Positions 1-8,864 of a stretch of DNA of 40,619 nucleotides are shown here, piece by piece. Position 1 is the stretch's first letter; each line of letters opens with the position of its first letter. Position numbers and translations under genes: made by a program. Source of the stretch: Myxococcales bacterium. GTDB lineage: Bacteria > Myxococcota_A > Polyangia > Polyangiales > Polyangiaceae. Where the stretch lies: the NCBI GenBank assembly GCA_016212965.1, contig JACRDA010000181.1, forward strand, positions 1 through 40,619, given 5' to 3'. The notes beneath the pieces are model-generated. The model was not told the DNA's origin and ran no database searches. It worked only from the letters and a program-made list of their open reading frames with translations.

Positions 1-831
1 GAGGAGCTGGAGCTTCGCCCCCGGAATCGCGCGTGCCGTCTCCCGGCCGCGCGCCGCGCGGATGACGGGGTCGGCCTTGCCGTGCAGGACGAGCGTGGGC
101 ACCGCCACGTGAGCGAGCCGACGCGACAGATCGCCCGTCGCGAGGACGGCGGCGAAGTGGCGCGCGAAGCCGGCGGGATGGAAGGCGCGATCGTAGGCGC
201 GGCCCGCGCGCGCGGCGATCTCGGCGTCGTCGCGCGCGAAGCCGGGGCTGCCCGCGGTCCGGAAGAAGTCCACCTGGCGCGCGATCGCCGCCGCGCGCGT
301 GCGCGGCGCCGGTGCGAGGAGCTTCAGGCTGGCGTGCGGCAGCCCGGTCGTGAGCAGGTGACCGCCCGGGTGCGACATCATCGAGGTGAGGCTCGCGAGC
401 CGTTCGCCGTGCGTCACCGCGAGCGCCTGGGCGACCATGCCGCCCATCGACACGCCGACCACGTGGGCGCGCGCGAGGCCGAGCGCGCTGGCGAGGCCGG
501 CGACGTCCGCGGCCATGTCGAAGAGCGTGTAGGGCGCCCGGACCGGCAAGCCGAGCACGGCGCGTGGCAGGAGGCGCAGGACGGGCGGCACGCCGGCCTC
601 GTCGAGCCAGGTCGAGCGGCCGATGTCGCGGTGGTCGGACACGATGACCCGCAGGCCGCGCGCGGCGAGGGCGTCGAGGAAGCCCTCGGGCCAGGACACG
701 AGCTGCATGCCGATGCCCGCAAGGAGCAGCACGGGCTCGCCGTGGCCGCGCTCCTCGTACGCGATGTCGAGGCCGTTCGCGCGCACCGTGCCGCCGCGCG
801 GCCGTCGCGCGCCCTCGTTCGGCTCCGCCAT
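1..831 (-). CDS. Alpha/beta-fold hydrolase (partial, C-terminus off window)
   Basis: Reading the minus strand from the ATG at 831-829 gives 277 open codons reaching base 1, so the end of the gene lies outside the window. Seen: an early hydrophobic strand followed by a glycine-containing oxyanion region (LLLAGIGMQ, residues about 36-43), an SDHRDIGRS segment (65-73), a nucleophile elbow GVSMGG with Ser128, and LHGKADPVI near residue 260, which supplies the likely catalytic Asp. The catalytic His would lie beyond the edge. The SDHRDIGRS-like signature and overall layout resemble the RdmC/TAP-like esterase group of alpha/beta hydrolases. Substrate cannot be told. It diverges from the SsnA-like gene across 125 bases. 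No signal peptide is visible, so it is probably cytosolic. Confidence 0.88.
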   Translation of the reverse strand, partial: MAEPNEGARRPRGGTVRANGLDIAYEERGHGEPVLLLAGIGMQLVSWPEGFLDALAARGLRVIVSDHRDIGRSTWLDEAGVPPVLRLLPRAVLGLPVRAPYTLFDMAADVAGLASALGLARAHVVGVSMGGMVAQALAVTHGERLASLTSMMSHPGGHLLTTGLPHASLKLLAPAPRTRAAAIARQVDFFRTAGSPGFARDDAEIAARAGRAYDRAFHPAGFARHFAAVLATGDLSRRLAHVAVPTLVLHGKADPVIRAARGRETARAIPGAKLQLL

Positions 832-956
832 GGGTCGGCATCATGGGCCGCGTCGCCCTGCCGGGCAAGCGCGCGCGCCCGGCGCGCTCCGGCGACGTGG
901 TATGACGGCCGCGCTCCGGCGGGAGTCCGGCCGAGCGTCGACACGGAGGGCACGAC

Positions 957-2300
957 ATGGCGGTGTGGATCCGAGGTGGGCGGGCGTTTGCGGGCGATCC
1001 GCCGCGGGCGGTGGTGGGCGATCTGTGGGTCGGTGACGACGGCCTGCTCGGCGTGCCTCCGACCGAGCCGCCCGCCGGGACGGAGCTGCTCGACGCCGAG
1101 GGCTGCCTCGTCCTGCCCGGTCTCGTCATCGCGCACCACCACCTCTACTCGGCCCTCGCGCGCGGCATGCCCGGGCCCGCCGCGCCGCCGCGCTCCTTCG
1201 TGGAGATCCTCGAGAAGGTGTGGTGGCGTCTCGATCGCGCCCTCGACCGCGAGCTGGTCGAGCTGTCGGGCCGGGTAGGTGCGCTCGAGGCGCTGTCGTG
1301 CGGCGTGACGGGCATCGTGGACCACCACGCCTCGCCGTCCTTCGTCGACGGCAGCCTCGACGCCCTCGCGGTCGGCATCGAGGCCGCCGGCGCGCGAGCG
1401 GTCCTGTGCTACGAGGCGACGAATCGCCACGGACACGAGGCGTTCCTCGCCGGGCTCGCCGAGAGCGAGCGTTTCGCGCGCGCCCACGCGCGCCCGGTCG
1501 CGGATGACTCGGCTCGGCGCGCGCCCGCGCGCTTCGCCGCCATGGTGGGCGGTCACGCGCCCTTCACGCTCGACGACGCCGAGCTCGCGGCGCTCGCGGC
1601 CGCCGGCCGCACGCACGGCGTGGCCGTGCACCTGCACGCGGCCGAGGCGGCGCACGACCAGAAGGACGCCGAGGCGCGCGGCGCCCGCAACGTGACCGAG
1701 CGCCTGCGGCGCGCCGGTGTGCTCGAGGGCCGGGCCGTCCTCGCCCACGGCGTGCACCTCGGTCCGCAGGAGGTCTCGGCGCTCGCCGCGCTCGGCGTGT
1801 GGGTGACGCACCAGCCGCGCTCCAACATGAACAACCGCGTGGGCTACATCGCCGCGACGGACGCCTACGGCGCGCGGCTCGCCCTCGGCACGGACGGCAT
1901 CAACGGCGACCTCTGGGACGAGGCGCACGCGGCCTTCTTCCGCCTGCGCGAAGCGCGCGACGCCGGCGCCGAGCGCGTGTGGAGCTGGCTCGCCGGCAGC
2001 TGGCGCCTCGCGAGCGAGGCCTTCGGCCTCGAGCCCGCGCGCGGCTTCGGCACGCTCGCGCACGGCGCCCCGGGCGACGTGGTCGTGCTCGACTACGACG
2101 GCGCGACCGAGGTCCACGCCGGCAACCTGCCCTGGCACCTCGCCTTCGGCATGAGCGCCCGGCACGTGCGCGACGTCGTCGCGTGCGGCCGGGTGGCCGT
2201 GCGGGAGCGCCGCCCCGTGGGGCACGACGTCGCAGCGCTGCGGCGCGAGGGTGCGGAGGGTGCCCGCCGGCTCTGGTCGCGCATGGCAGCGCTCGGCTGA
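957..2300 (+). CDS. SsnA-like amidohydrolase / aminohydrolase
   Basis: A metal-dependent amidohydrolase of 447 residues, normal length for the family. An N-terminal beta-sandwich segment leads into LPGLVIAHHHLYSALARG, with the HxH metal pair at H60 and H62. Further metal ligands are seen in AVHLHAAE, LAHGVHL and the LALGTDGIN aspartate, the standard subtype-III order. The stretch FVEILEKVWWRLDRALD is typical of the SsnA (putative aminohydrolase) family, related to guanine and chlorohydrolase-type deaminases. SsnA proteins are usually found in purine or selenium-dependent hydroxylase clusters; none of those genes is here, so the substrate (a deaminated purine-like ring is the family expectation) is inferred only. 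GGAGG at 945-949 fits the ATG at 957. Confidence 0.9.
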   Translation: MAVWIRGGRAFAGDPPRAVVGDLWVGDDGLLGVPPTEPPAGTELLDAEGCLVLPGLVIAHHHLYSALARGMPGPAAPPRSFVEILEKVWWRLDRALDRELVELSGRVGALEALSCGVTGIVDHHASPSFVDGSLDALAVGIEAAGARAVLCYEATNRHGHEAFLAGLAESERFARAHARPVADDSARRAPARFAAMVGGHAPFTLDDAELAALAAAGRTHGVAVHLHAAEAAHDQKDAEARGARNVTERLRRAGVLEGRAVLAHGVHLGPQEVSALAALGVWVTHQPRSNMNNRVGYIAATDAYGARLALGTDGINGDLWDEAHAAFFRLREARDAGAERVWSWLAGSWRLASEAFGLEPARGFGTLAHGAPGDVVVLDYDGATEVHAGNLPWHLAFGMSARHVRDVVACGRVAVRERRPVGHDVAALRREGAEGARRLWSRMAALG

Positions 2301-2309
2301 GGAGCCCCA

Positions 2310-2324
2310 CGCGCCCCGGGCGCG
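2310..2324. terminator. GC hairpin between convergent genes
   Basis: CGCGCC, a CCG loop and GGCGCG form a six-pair stem in the 38-base gap between the convergent stop codons at 2300 and 2339. There is no T run on either side, so intrinsic termination is uncertain. In sequence this GC-rich such stems also arise by chance. Confidence 0.25.
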
Positions 2325-2338
2325 CGCCAGTCCTCTGC

Positions 2339-4174
2339 TCAGCGCAGCGGTGGCTCGGAGCCGTGTCCCAGGATCGGCGCGAGGGTCGGCGCCGAGATGC
2401 GCTGCGACTCGAGCTCGTCCTCGCGCGCCAGGATCGCCCGCACCTCCTCGACGCTGAGCGGCTTGATGAGCGTGGGGCAGCCCGAGCCGCGCAGGTAGTT
2501 CGCCGTCGGCGTCGGGATGACCCCGCTCGACACGAACACGAAGCGCTCGGCGAGCTGCGGCGTCACGTGCCGGTGCAGCTCGTGGCAGTCGCCGTCGGAC
2601 AGGCTCACCGAGCAGAAGATCGCGTCGGGCAGCTCGGTCAGCTTGCCGAGCAGCAGGCGCGCCTCGGCGAGCGTGCGGGCGACGCGCACGTCGTAGGTGT
2701 CGAGGAAGCGCTTGACCGTGGCGGTCCACACGTCGTCGTCGTCGATCCACAGGACGACCGGGCTCGCGGCCTTGGGTGGGCGCAGCGTGGGTGTGGGCAG
2801 GCTCTCGCGCTCGTCGGCCGGGGGCAGGCTCTTCGCCGAGCGCGGGAACACGGCGCGGATCAGCGTCACCCGGCCCGAGCCGACCGCCTCGAGCGGGTCC
2901 GCGGACCCGACCTCGATGTGTCCGTGGTGCCCGAGCACGATCTCGCGGGCGATGGCGAGACCGAGGTTCTTGTGGGTGGCGTCGCGCTCGCGCAGCACGA
3001 GCGCGTCGTAGAGCGCCGCGGCCGCGTCGTAGCCGCCCTCGCCCGCGAGCTCGACGGCGAGCACGTGGCGGCGATCCTCGTCGCTCAGGGTGACGAGCAC
3101 CCGCGCCTCCGCCATGCCGCTCGCCTTGGCCTGTCGCACGGCGTCGAACAGGAGCTGCTGCACGAGCAGGCGCAGCTCGTCGGGGCGCCCCTCGACCGCG
3201 AGCTCGAGCTCGTCGCCGACCAGGCTGAGGCCGATGCCCTGGGCGTCGAAGTGCGCGCGCATCACGGCGACCGCCTGGCCCGTCACGCGCGCCAGATCGA
3301 GCGTCTGATCGGCCTCCGCGTCCCGCCCGGGCCGCAGCCGGTGCGTCATGTCGGCCACGCGCTGCACGGTCTGCATGAGCTCGAAGGTGAGCTCGGCGAG
3401 CTCGTCGAGCGCCTGCACGCGCGCGACCTGGCGCGAGGGTGGGCCGCCCGGCGGGAGGCTGTCGGGGGACTGGTCCTCGGCCGCCCGCAGCTTGCGCACG
3501 AGCTCCTCCGCGCGTCCGAGCCGCATGCGGGTCGTCGCGAGCGGCTCCTCGAGATCTTCGCGCACGCTCGCCGCCATGAGCCCGACGGCCGCGAGCTGCA
3601 GCGCCGCGCCCTGCTCGATGCGCTCGCGCTCGCGCGTGGCCAGGTCCTCGCGGCCGATGGCGATCGCCAGCACGCCGGCCGTGGCCTCGAGCGTGCGCAG
3701 CGCCTCGCGGTCGAGCTCGTCCCCGCTCGCCGCCGCCACCACGAGCACGCCCTCGAGCTTGCGGCCCACGAGCAGCGGCACGGCCGCGAGCGCACCCCAG
3801 CCTGCCTCCTGCAGCGTCTGCGCGATGCCGACGCCGGCGCGCGTCTTGGCGAGCTCGGTGTCGGTGTGCCCGCGCATGGTCTGCGCGGCTTGCTGCGCCA
3901 CGAACCAGGGGTCCGGATCGGTGAGGTCGAGCCGCCGCAGCCACGCCTGCGCACGCCGCGGCAGCCCGTGCTCCGCGACGAGGTCGAGCGCCTGGCCGTT
4001 GGCCCGGTAGGCGAGCGCTCCCTTCATGCCCATGAGCTCGCAGAGCGAGTCGACCGCCGTCCCCAGGACGGCGCCGGTCTGCTGCTGCGAGAGCGACCGA
4101 CACAGCGCGATGAGCGCGTTGCGCTGAAGGATGAGCGCGCGGGCGTTCACCGCGCGCCGGTCGGGGAAGGTCAC
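2339..4174 (-). CDS. GAF - pseudo histidine kinase - pseudo receiver hybrid protein
   Basis: Soluble protein of 611 residues. An N-terminal GAF-like domain (about 20-175) is followed by an H-box-like helix (193-215), a kinase-like ATPase region (300-445) and a C-terminal receiver fold (472-585). The H-box aligns without gaps to the NtrB-type consensus AGxAHExNNPL as ASVREDLEEPL, putting Glu206 where the phosphorylated His should be. The N-box has FDA at 343-345 instead of the usual NA pair, and the G1 box reads LAGEGG instead of DxGxG. A G2-like KNLGLAIAREIV remains. The receiver keeps the acidic cluster (IDDDD, 477-481) and Lys571 but has Ser522 in place of the acceptor Asp (IFCSVSLSDGDC). 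It is probably a non-catalytic sensory or scaffold protein. It is the last gene of a minus-strand series. Confidence 0.88.
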   Translation of the reverse strand: MTFPDRRAVNARALILQRNALIALCRSLSQQQTGAVLGTAVDSLCELMGMKGALAYRANGQALDLVAEHGLPRRAQAWLRRLDLTDPDPWFVAQQAAQTMRGHTDTELAKTRAGVGIAQTLQEAGWGALAAVPLLVGRKLEGVLVVAAASGDELDREALRTLEATAGVLAIAIGREDLATRERERIEQGAALQLAAVGLMAASVREDLEEPLATTRMRLGRAEELVRKLRAAEDQSPDSLPPGGPPSRQVARVQALDELAELTFELMQTVQRVADMTHRLRPGRDAEADQTLDLARVTGQAVAVMRAHFDAQGIGLSLVGDELELAVEGRPDELRLLVQQLLFDAVRQAKASGMAEARVLVTLSDEDRRHVLAVELAGEGGYDAAAALYDALVLRERDATHKNLGLAIAREIVLGHHGHIEVGSADPLEAVGSGRVTLIRAVFPRSAKSLPPADERESLPTPTLRPPKAASPVVLWIDDDDVWTATVKRFLDTYDVRVARTLAEARLLLGKLTELPDAIFCSVSLSDGDCHELHRHVTPQLAERFVFVSSGVIPTPTANYLRGSGCPTLIKPLSVEEVRAILAREDELESQRISAPTLAPILGHGSEPPLR

Positions 4175-4232
4175 GTTCGCTAGCGTAGCGAAGCGCCCGG
4201 GCGATGTCTCGGGCCGCCTGCTGGCTCGTGTT

Positions 4233-4571
4233 TCACGCGCGCCCGCCGTGACCGCGCGGCGGGCCGTCGGCGTCGCAGAGCACCATCCGGTCCGTCCAGC
4301 GACCCTCGAGCACGCGCACGCCGCCGAGCCAGTGGCTGCGCGCCGCGAACGCGGCCGTGAAGCGCAGGCTCACCGTCCCGGTCACGAGATCGAGGCTCGC
4401 CGCCTCGAGATCGCCCCAGCCGACGCGCACGTCCGCGCTCTCGGGCATCGCGAGCACCAGGCCTTCGCGCGTGCGGTAGCGGAGCACCGCGAGCGTCTCG
4501 CCCGCGCCACCGGGCCCCGCCGGCTCGCTCAGCGTCACGCCGTCGAGGTCGATGCGCGGGCGGCGGTCCAT
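4233..4571 (-). CDS. Hypothetical protein, 112 residues
   Basis: Small protein with no family that I recognise. It alternates short hydrophobic strands and turns (TLAVLRYRTREGLVLAMP, VSLRFTAAF, GVRVLEGRW), suggesting an all-beta domain, and has no signal peptide or membrane helix. It starts 33 bases after the PLP-enzyme stop and ends 58 bases before the pseudo-kinase start, all on the same strand, so co-transcription is likely. The alternative frame across this region on the same strand lacks recognisable protein features. Coding status is supported by position and amino-acid composition only. Confidence 0.6.
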   Translation of the reverse strand: MDRRPRIDLDGVTLSEPAGPGGAGETLAVLRYRTREGLVLAMPESADVRVGWGDLEAASLDLVTGTVSLRFTAAFAARSHWLGGVRVLEGRWTDRMVLCDADGPPRGHGGRA

Positions 4572-4604
4572 GGCGCGGCTCGGGTTGCGCGCGGGCCCGG
4601 CGCG

Positions 4605-6068
4605 CTAGCGCGCGAGCCCGGTGCGCGCGTTGAAGGCCTCGATGAGCGCGTCGAGCTCCGGCGCCTTCGCCGGGACGCCGGTCCAGTAGTCGTCGTCGCG
4701 CCACTGGCGGACGAGCTCCTCGGCCGTGCGGCCCTGCTGCTCGACCCACGTGTAGTACTTGAGATTGTGCACGCGCTTGCGGGCTGCGTACGAGAGCTCC
4801 TCGAGGTGCTCCGTGCCCTGGCCGTAGAGGTAGCGGCACAGGGCGCCCGCCGCCTGCATCTCGGTGAAGGCGCCGCGCTCGGCCGTGAGCTCGCGCAGGC
4901 GGCTCTGGTACATGTCGACCGAGTCGGTGAACACGGTGAGGACGAAATCCTCCCGGCCGAGCTCGTAGTAGTGCGCGAACTTGATGGCCGACAAGAGGTT
5001 CGCGATGCCGCTGATGCCGAGCAGCGGCAGCTGCCGGACGACCGCCTCCGGCACGCCGCTCGCGGCGAGGTGTTTCTGCCCGCTCGGCTCGTTGAAGAGG
5101 CGCAGCACGCTCATCGTCGCCTCGTCGTCGATGGCCGTGACGACGTCGGTGTTCTTCACGTTGTGGATCCACGGCACGTGCTTGTCGCCGATGCCCTCGA
5201 TGCGGTGCGCGCCGAAGCCGTTCTCGAGCAGCGTCGGGCACTGCAGGGCCTCGCTCGCGCCGATCTTGCTCGCGGGGAAGAGCTTCTTCAGGTAGTCGCC
5301 GCACGCGATGGTGCCGGCCGACCCGGTCGTCACGATGACCCCGCGGTAGCGGTCGCGCGGCCCCATGCGCTGCTCGAGCACCTCGGCCATGGCGCGCCCC
5401 GTGACCTCGTGGTGCCACAGGTAGTTCCCGAGCTCCTCGAACTGGTTGAAGATCATGAGGCTCTGGCCGGAGCGGCGCAGCTCCCAGCACTTGTCGAAGA
5501 TCTCCTTCACGTTGCTCTCGCTGCCCGGCGTCTTGATGACCTCGCCGGCGATCTTGCTGAGCCACGAGAAGCGCTCCTCGCTCATGCCCTCGGGCAGGAT
5601 CGCGATGGAAGCGCACCCGAGCACGGCCGAGTCGTAGGCGCCGCCGCGGCAGTAGTTGCCGGTCGAGGGCCACACGGCCTTCTGGGTCGTGGGATCGAAC
5701 TGCCCGGTCACGAGCCGGGGCACGAGGCAGCCGAACGCCGCCCCCACCTTGTGCGCGCCCGTCGGGAACCACTTGCCGCACAGGCCGATGATGCGCGCCT
5801 CGGTGCCCGTGAGGCTCGAGGGAAGCTCGAAGGCGTTCACGCCGCCGAAGCCGCCGCCGCTCGCCACCGGCTCGTTGTGCCAGTTGATGCGGAACAGGTT
5901 CGCCGGATCGACGTCCCAGAGCCCGATCTTCGCGAGCCTCTGCTTCACGCTCGCGGGGATGCGCGCCGGGTCGGCCATCTGGGCAAAGGTCGGGATCACG
6001 ATCCCGCGCTCGCGCGCCCGCGCCACCGCCTTCTCGAGCCCACGTTCGTCGACGGTCAGATCGATCAT
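4605..6068 (-). CDS. PLP-dependent enzyme, tryptophan-synthase-beta/cysteine-synthase fold (long form)
   Basis: Protein of 487 residues in the fold-type II PLP superfamily (tryptophan synthase beta, cysteine synthase, threonine synthase relatives). Seen: WFPTGAHKVGAAF with Lys107 as the likely Schiff-base lysine, PSTGNYCRGG (134-143) as the substrate-carboxylate loop, and a glycine-rich phosphate-binding loop TTGSAGTIACGDY. It is about 150 residues longer than ordinary cysteine synthases; the extra length is an N-terminal segment and a C-terminal helical part ending around AFNARTGLAR. I recall this long form as an uncharacterised family in bacterial genomes ('PLP-dependent protein subunit beta'), so the reaction is unknown. 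It lies between the CBS protein and the 112-residue gene on the same strand. Confidence 0.85.
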   Translation of the reverse strand: MIDLTVDERGLEKAVARARERGIVIPTFAQMADPARIPASVKQRLAKIGLWDVDPANLFRINWHNEPVASGGGFGGVNAFELPSSLTGTEARIIGLCGKWFPTGAHKVGAAFGCLVPRLVTGQFDPTTQKAVWPSTGNYCRGGAYDSAVLGCASIAILPEGMSEERFSWLSKIAGEVIKTPGSESNVKEIFDKCWELRRSGQSLMIFNQFEELGNYLWHHEVTGRAMAEVLEQRMGPRDRYRGVIVTTGSAGTIACGDYLKKLFPASKIGASEALQCPTLLENGFGAHRIEGIGDKHVPWIHNVKNTDVVTAIDDEATMSVLRLFNEPSGQKHLAASGVPEAVVRQLPLLGISGIANLLSAIKFAHYYELGREDFVLTVFTDSVDMYQSRLRELTAERGAFTEMQAAGALCRYLYGQGTEHLEELSYAARKRVHNLKYYTWVEQQGRTAEELVRQWRDDDYWTGVPAKAPELDALIEAFNARTGLAR

Positions 6069-6155
6069 GAGCGCCTGCTTACCGCGTCCGGGGCCGAGCC
6101 ACTACTCCGTCTCGCTCGGCTGCCCACGCGCCCCGCAGCGAGGGGCGGCTCGGGC

Positions 6156-7022
6156 TCAGTCGGGCTTGCCGGCGCGCCCGCCCCCCTCGCGCCCGAGCGC
6201 GTAGTTGAGCACGTCGACGTACGACACGATGCCGACCAGCCGCTCGTCGTCGTCCACGACCGGCACGGCACCCACCCGCTCGTCGAGCAGGGCCACGGCG
6301 AGCGCGTCGACCGTGGCGTCGACGCCGACGCGCGTCGGAGCGTGCGACATGACCTCGCCGACCGTCCGGTGCGCGAGCGTGGCGCTGCCGCGGCGCAGCG
6401 CTTCGAGGGGGTCTCCCACCGCGACGCGCAGATCGCGGTCGCTCACCAGGCCGACCAGGCGCTTGTCGGCGTCGACCACCGGCAGGTGCCGGATGCCTTG
6501 CTCGCACATGATGCCGAGCGCCGCGCCGAGCCGCGTGTCCTCGTGGACGGCGACCGGGGCGCGCGACATCACCTCGCGCACGTCGCCCACGAGGGGCGCC
6601 CCGCGCGGGCCGACCTCGCCCCTGCCCATGTAGGCCAGGAGGTCGGAGCTCGTGAGGATGCCGACGAGGCGGTCGCGCTCGAGCACCGGCAGGCACTGGA
6701 TGTGGGCCATGGCCATGCGCCAGGCCACGTCCGACACGAGCTCGTCGCCGGTGGCGGTCTCGAGTCGCGCCGTCATCACCTCGCGCACGGGCGTGTCGCC
6801 ACTCGCGCGTCCGCGTGCCTGGGCCTCGAAGAGGTCGCCGTCGCTCACGATGCCGACGAGGTCGCCGTCGTCGACCACCGGCAGGTGCCGGAAGCCGCCC
6901 CACAGCATCATCTGCTGCGCGAGGCGCAGCTTGTCGCCCGGCGCCACCGTGAGGACGGCCTCGTTCATCACGTCGCGCACCCTGCCGCTCCCGCGTACGC
7001 TCTGCTCTGCACCGATGGCCAT
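6156..7022 (-). CDS. Four-CBS-domain protein
   Basis: Protein of 288 residues made of four CBS repeats in two Bateman pairs, at about residues 14-68, 79-132, 147-203 and 219-272. Each repeat starts with a VxxVM-like element (VRDVMNEAV, VREVMTARL, VREVMSRAP, VGEVMSHAP) and contains the HLPVVD or VPVVD strand followed by L(V)GI(V)S. CBS pairs usually bind adenine nucleotides or SAM and switch a partner. No enzyme or channel domain is fused here, so the partner is unknown. The frame is open upstream to 7169, but the ATG at 7022 has AGAGGTGA just ahead of it and gives a normal CBS start. The neighbouring histidine kinase ends 186 bases upstream. Confidence 0.92.
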   Translation of the reverse strand: MAIGAEQSVRGSGRVRDVMNEAVLTVAPGDKLRLAQQMMLWGGFRHLPVVDDGDLVGIVSDGDLFEAQARGRASGDTPVREVMTARLETATGDELVSDVAWRMAMAHIQCLPVLERDRLVGILTSSDLLAYMGRGEVGPRGAPLVGDVREVMSRAPVAVHEDTRLGAALGIMCEQGIRHLPVVDADKRLVGLVSDRDLRVAVGDPLEALRRGSATLAHRTVGEVMSHAPTRVGVDATVDALAVALLDERVGAVPVVDDDERLVGIVSYVDVLNYALGREGGGRAGKPD

Positions 7023-7092
7023 GGCGTCACCTCTGGCGGTGGCAGCGGCATGGGGCGTGCCGCTCCGCGCCCGACTGCGCCGTCGCCGCCAT

Positions 7093-7111
7093 CCGGCGGG
7101 AATCCCGCCGG
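7093..7111. terminator. Perfect hairpin after histidine-kinase gene
   Basis: CCGGCGGG, AAT, CCCGCCGG forms a perfect eight-pair stem in the 186-base gap downstream of the minus-strand kinase stop and upstream of the CBS start. It could be a terminator, attenuating hairpin or protein site. No T run follows it. Confidence 0.35.
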
Positions 7112-7208
7112 TGCGCACGCGTCGCTCGGCGCCGCCCGCTCGGTCGCCGCATGCCGGGTCCGCAAACACGGCGCGCGGGTCGCAATGCCTGCGTCCCCTG
7201 CGGCGGCG

Positions 7209-8732
7209 TCAGGGGTGCGAGGGGCTCGGCTCGGGCTCCTCGGCGGCGGCGCGCGGCAGGGTCAAGACGAAACGCGCGCCCGCGGCGCCGTCCTCGAGCG
7301 TGATGCCACCGCCGGCGGACTCGACGAGGCCCCGGCACACCGCGAGCCCGAGCCCGGTGCCCTTGCCGACGTCCTTCGTGGTCACGAAGGGCTCGAACAG
7401 TCGCGCGCGCACCTCTGCCGCCACCCCGCCGCCGTCGTCCTCGACTGCGATCTCGACCGCGCCGTCCCGCACGCGCGCCGCGACGCTGACGTGTCCGGGA
7501 CGGTCGCCGAGTGCGTCGGCGGCGTTGAGGAGCAGGTTCAGGAGCACCTGCTCGATGCGCTCGTCGTCGAGCGCCACCGCGGGCAGCCCCGGCTCGACCG
7601 CCGTGCGGAGCTCGATGCGCGCGAACGACTTCTGCGGCCTCACGAGCGCCGTCACGTGACCGACCGCGTCCGCGACCGAGCCCTGCGGCGCGTCCGCTTC
7701 GCGCCCGTCGCTCGCGGCGCCGACGGCGGGGCGGGCGAAGTCGAGCAAGTCGCGCAGAACGCGGTGTACCCGCTCCGTCTCGCGCCGCATCCGCACGAGA
7801 AAGTCGCGGGTCTCGTCCGGCTCGAGGCCGCCGTCGAGCAGCAGTTCCTGGAAGCCGAGAATGGCGGAGATGGGGTTGCCGATCTCGTGGGCGAGGCCCG
7901 CCGCGAGGCGGCCCACCGAGGCCAGCCGCTCGGAGCGCACGAGGGTCGCCTGCGCGCGCTTGAGCTGCTCGGTGGCGGCCTCGATCTCGGCGACCCTCTG
8001 GCGCAGCTCGTCCTCGTCGGCCCGCAGGCGCTCGGTCATGTGCGACAGGCTCGCGCCGAGCAGGGCGAGCTCGCGGCTGCCGGTCTTCGGGACCTCGAGG
8101 TTGCGCCCGCCCTCGGCCACGCGCGCCGCCGCGCGCCGCAGGCGCTCGACCGGTCCGACCACGATGCGCGTGAGCACGCCGTACGACAGCATGAGGAGCG
8201 TGAGCCCGAGCAGCCCGGCGTACAGGGCGAGCAGCGACAGGATGGGCGTCGCGCGGGTCGCCGCCGCGCCCACGTAGAGCAGCGCCGCGACGGGGCCGCG
8301 CTCGGCCGGCACGACCACGACGAGCGCCGGACCGCGGGGGCCCTTGGCCTCCTGCAGGAGCTCGCGGCCCGCCTCCACCGTGGTCGGCAGCGCGTCGAGC
8401 GCGTCGCCGCGACCGAGCGCGCGGCGCCCGTCGGCTTCGTGGATCGCGATGGCGCCCACCTCGTGCCCGAGCTGCGCGTCGAGCAGGGGCTCGAGCTCGC
8501 TCGCGTCGCGGTGGCGGCGCGCCTCCGCCACGTGGCCGGCGATGGCGCGCCCGAGCGCCCGCGCGTGGTCGGCGCTCTCCGCGGCGAAGCCGGCGCGCGT
8601 GAGGCTCGAGACCGCGAGGAACAGCGGCACGAAGGCGAGGGCGAGCACGACGCCCATCGCGACGAGGAGCTGTGGGCGGATGCCGGGGCGCAAGCCCTCG
8701 GGATTGGACCCGACTCGACCCGCTCTGGCCAA
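7209..8732 (-). CDS. Membrane sensor histidine kinase, NtrB/AtoS-like
   Basis: Protein of about 507 residues. Transmembrane helix at about 22-42, a periplasmic sensor of about 120 residues, a second helix at about 162-185, then a HAMP segment (GPVERLRRAAARVAEGG). A coiled coil (233-268) leads to the H-box RLAAGLAHEIGNPISAI with His282. The ATPase part is complete: an N-box (LLNLLLNAADAL), G1 (VEDDGGGV), an F-box (LFEPFVTTK) and G2 (GKGTGLGLAVCRGLV). It should autophosphorylate and pass phosphate to a response regulator, typically of the NtrC type for this H-box, but none is adjacent. The first start in frame is a TTG at 8732; a downstream start is possible, though the charged cytosolic leader favours the long form. 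Confidence 0.92.
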   Translation of the reverse strand: MARAGRVGSNPEGLRPGIRPQLLVAMGVVLALAFVPLFLAVSSLTRAGFAAESADHARALGRAIAGHVAEARRHRDASELEPLLDAQLGHEVGAIAIHEADGRRALGRGDALDALPTTVEAGRELLQEAKGPRGPALVVVVPAERGPVAALLYVGAAATRATPILSLLALYAGLLGLTLLMLSYGVLTRIVVGPVERLRRAAARVAEGGRNLEVPKTGSRELALLGASLSHMTERLRADEDELRQRVAEIEAATEQLKRAQATLVRSERLASVGRLAAGLAHEIGNPISAILGFQELLLDGGLEPDETRDFLVRMRRETERVHRVLRDLLDFARPAVGAASDGREADAPQGSVADAVGHVTALVRPQKSFARIELRTAVEPGLPAVALDDERIEQVLLNLLLNAADALGDRPGHVSVAARVRDGAVEIAVEDDGGGVAAEVRARLFEPFVTTKDVGKGTGLGLAVCRGLVESAGGGITLEDGAAGARFVLTLPRAAAEEPEPSPSHP

Positions 8733-8864
8733 GTCGCGTGCGCCTCGCCCCGGTGCGTGGCGCTGCGGCGCCGGCGCGGCGCGTGCGACCCCTCAAGTTT
8801 TCGGCGAAGCGCACCGACAATTCGGCCGCGCGCCGCCCGCTCTGGTACCGACGTCAGCTGTCAC

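Noticed and set aside
414..4103. Minus-strand open frame of about 1230 codons spanning the SsnA-like gene
   Set aside because: It crosses the opposite strand of a clear amidohydrolase and runs out of frame through the pseudo-kinase gene; no motifs.
7023..7169. N-terminal extension of the CBS protein to 7169
   Set aside because: The extension is Arg/Ala/Gly-rich without structure and contains the perfect hairpin; a good ribosome site precedes ATG 7022.
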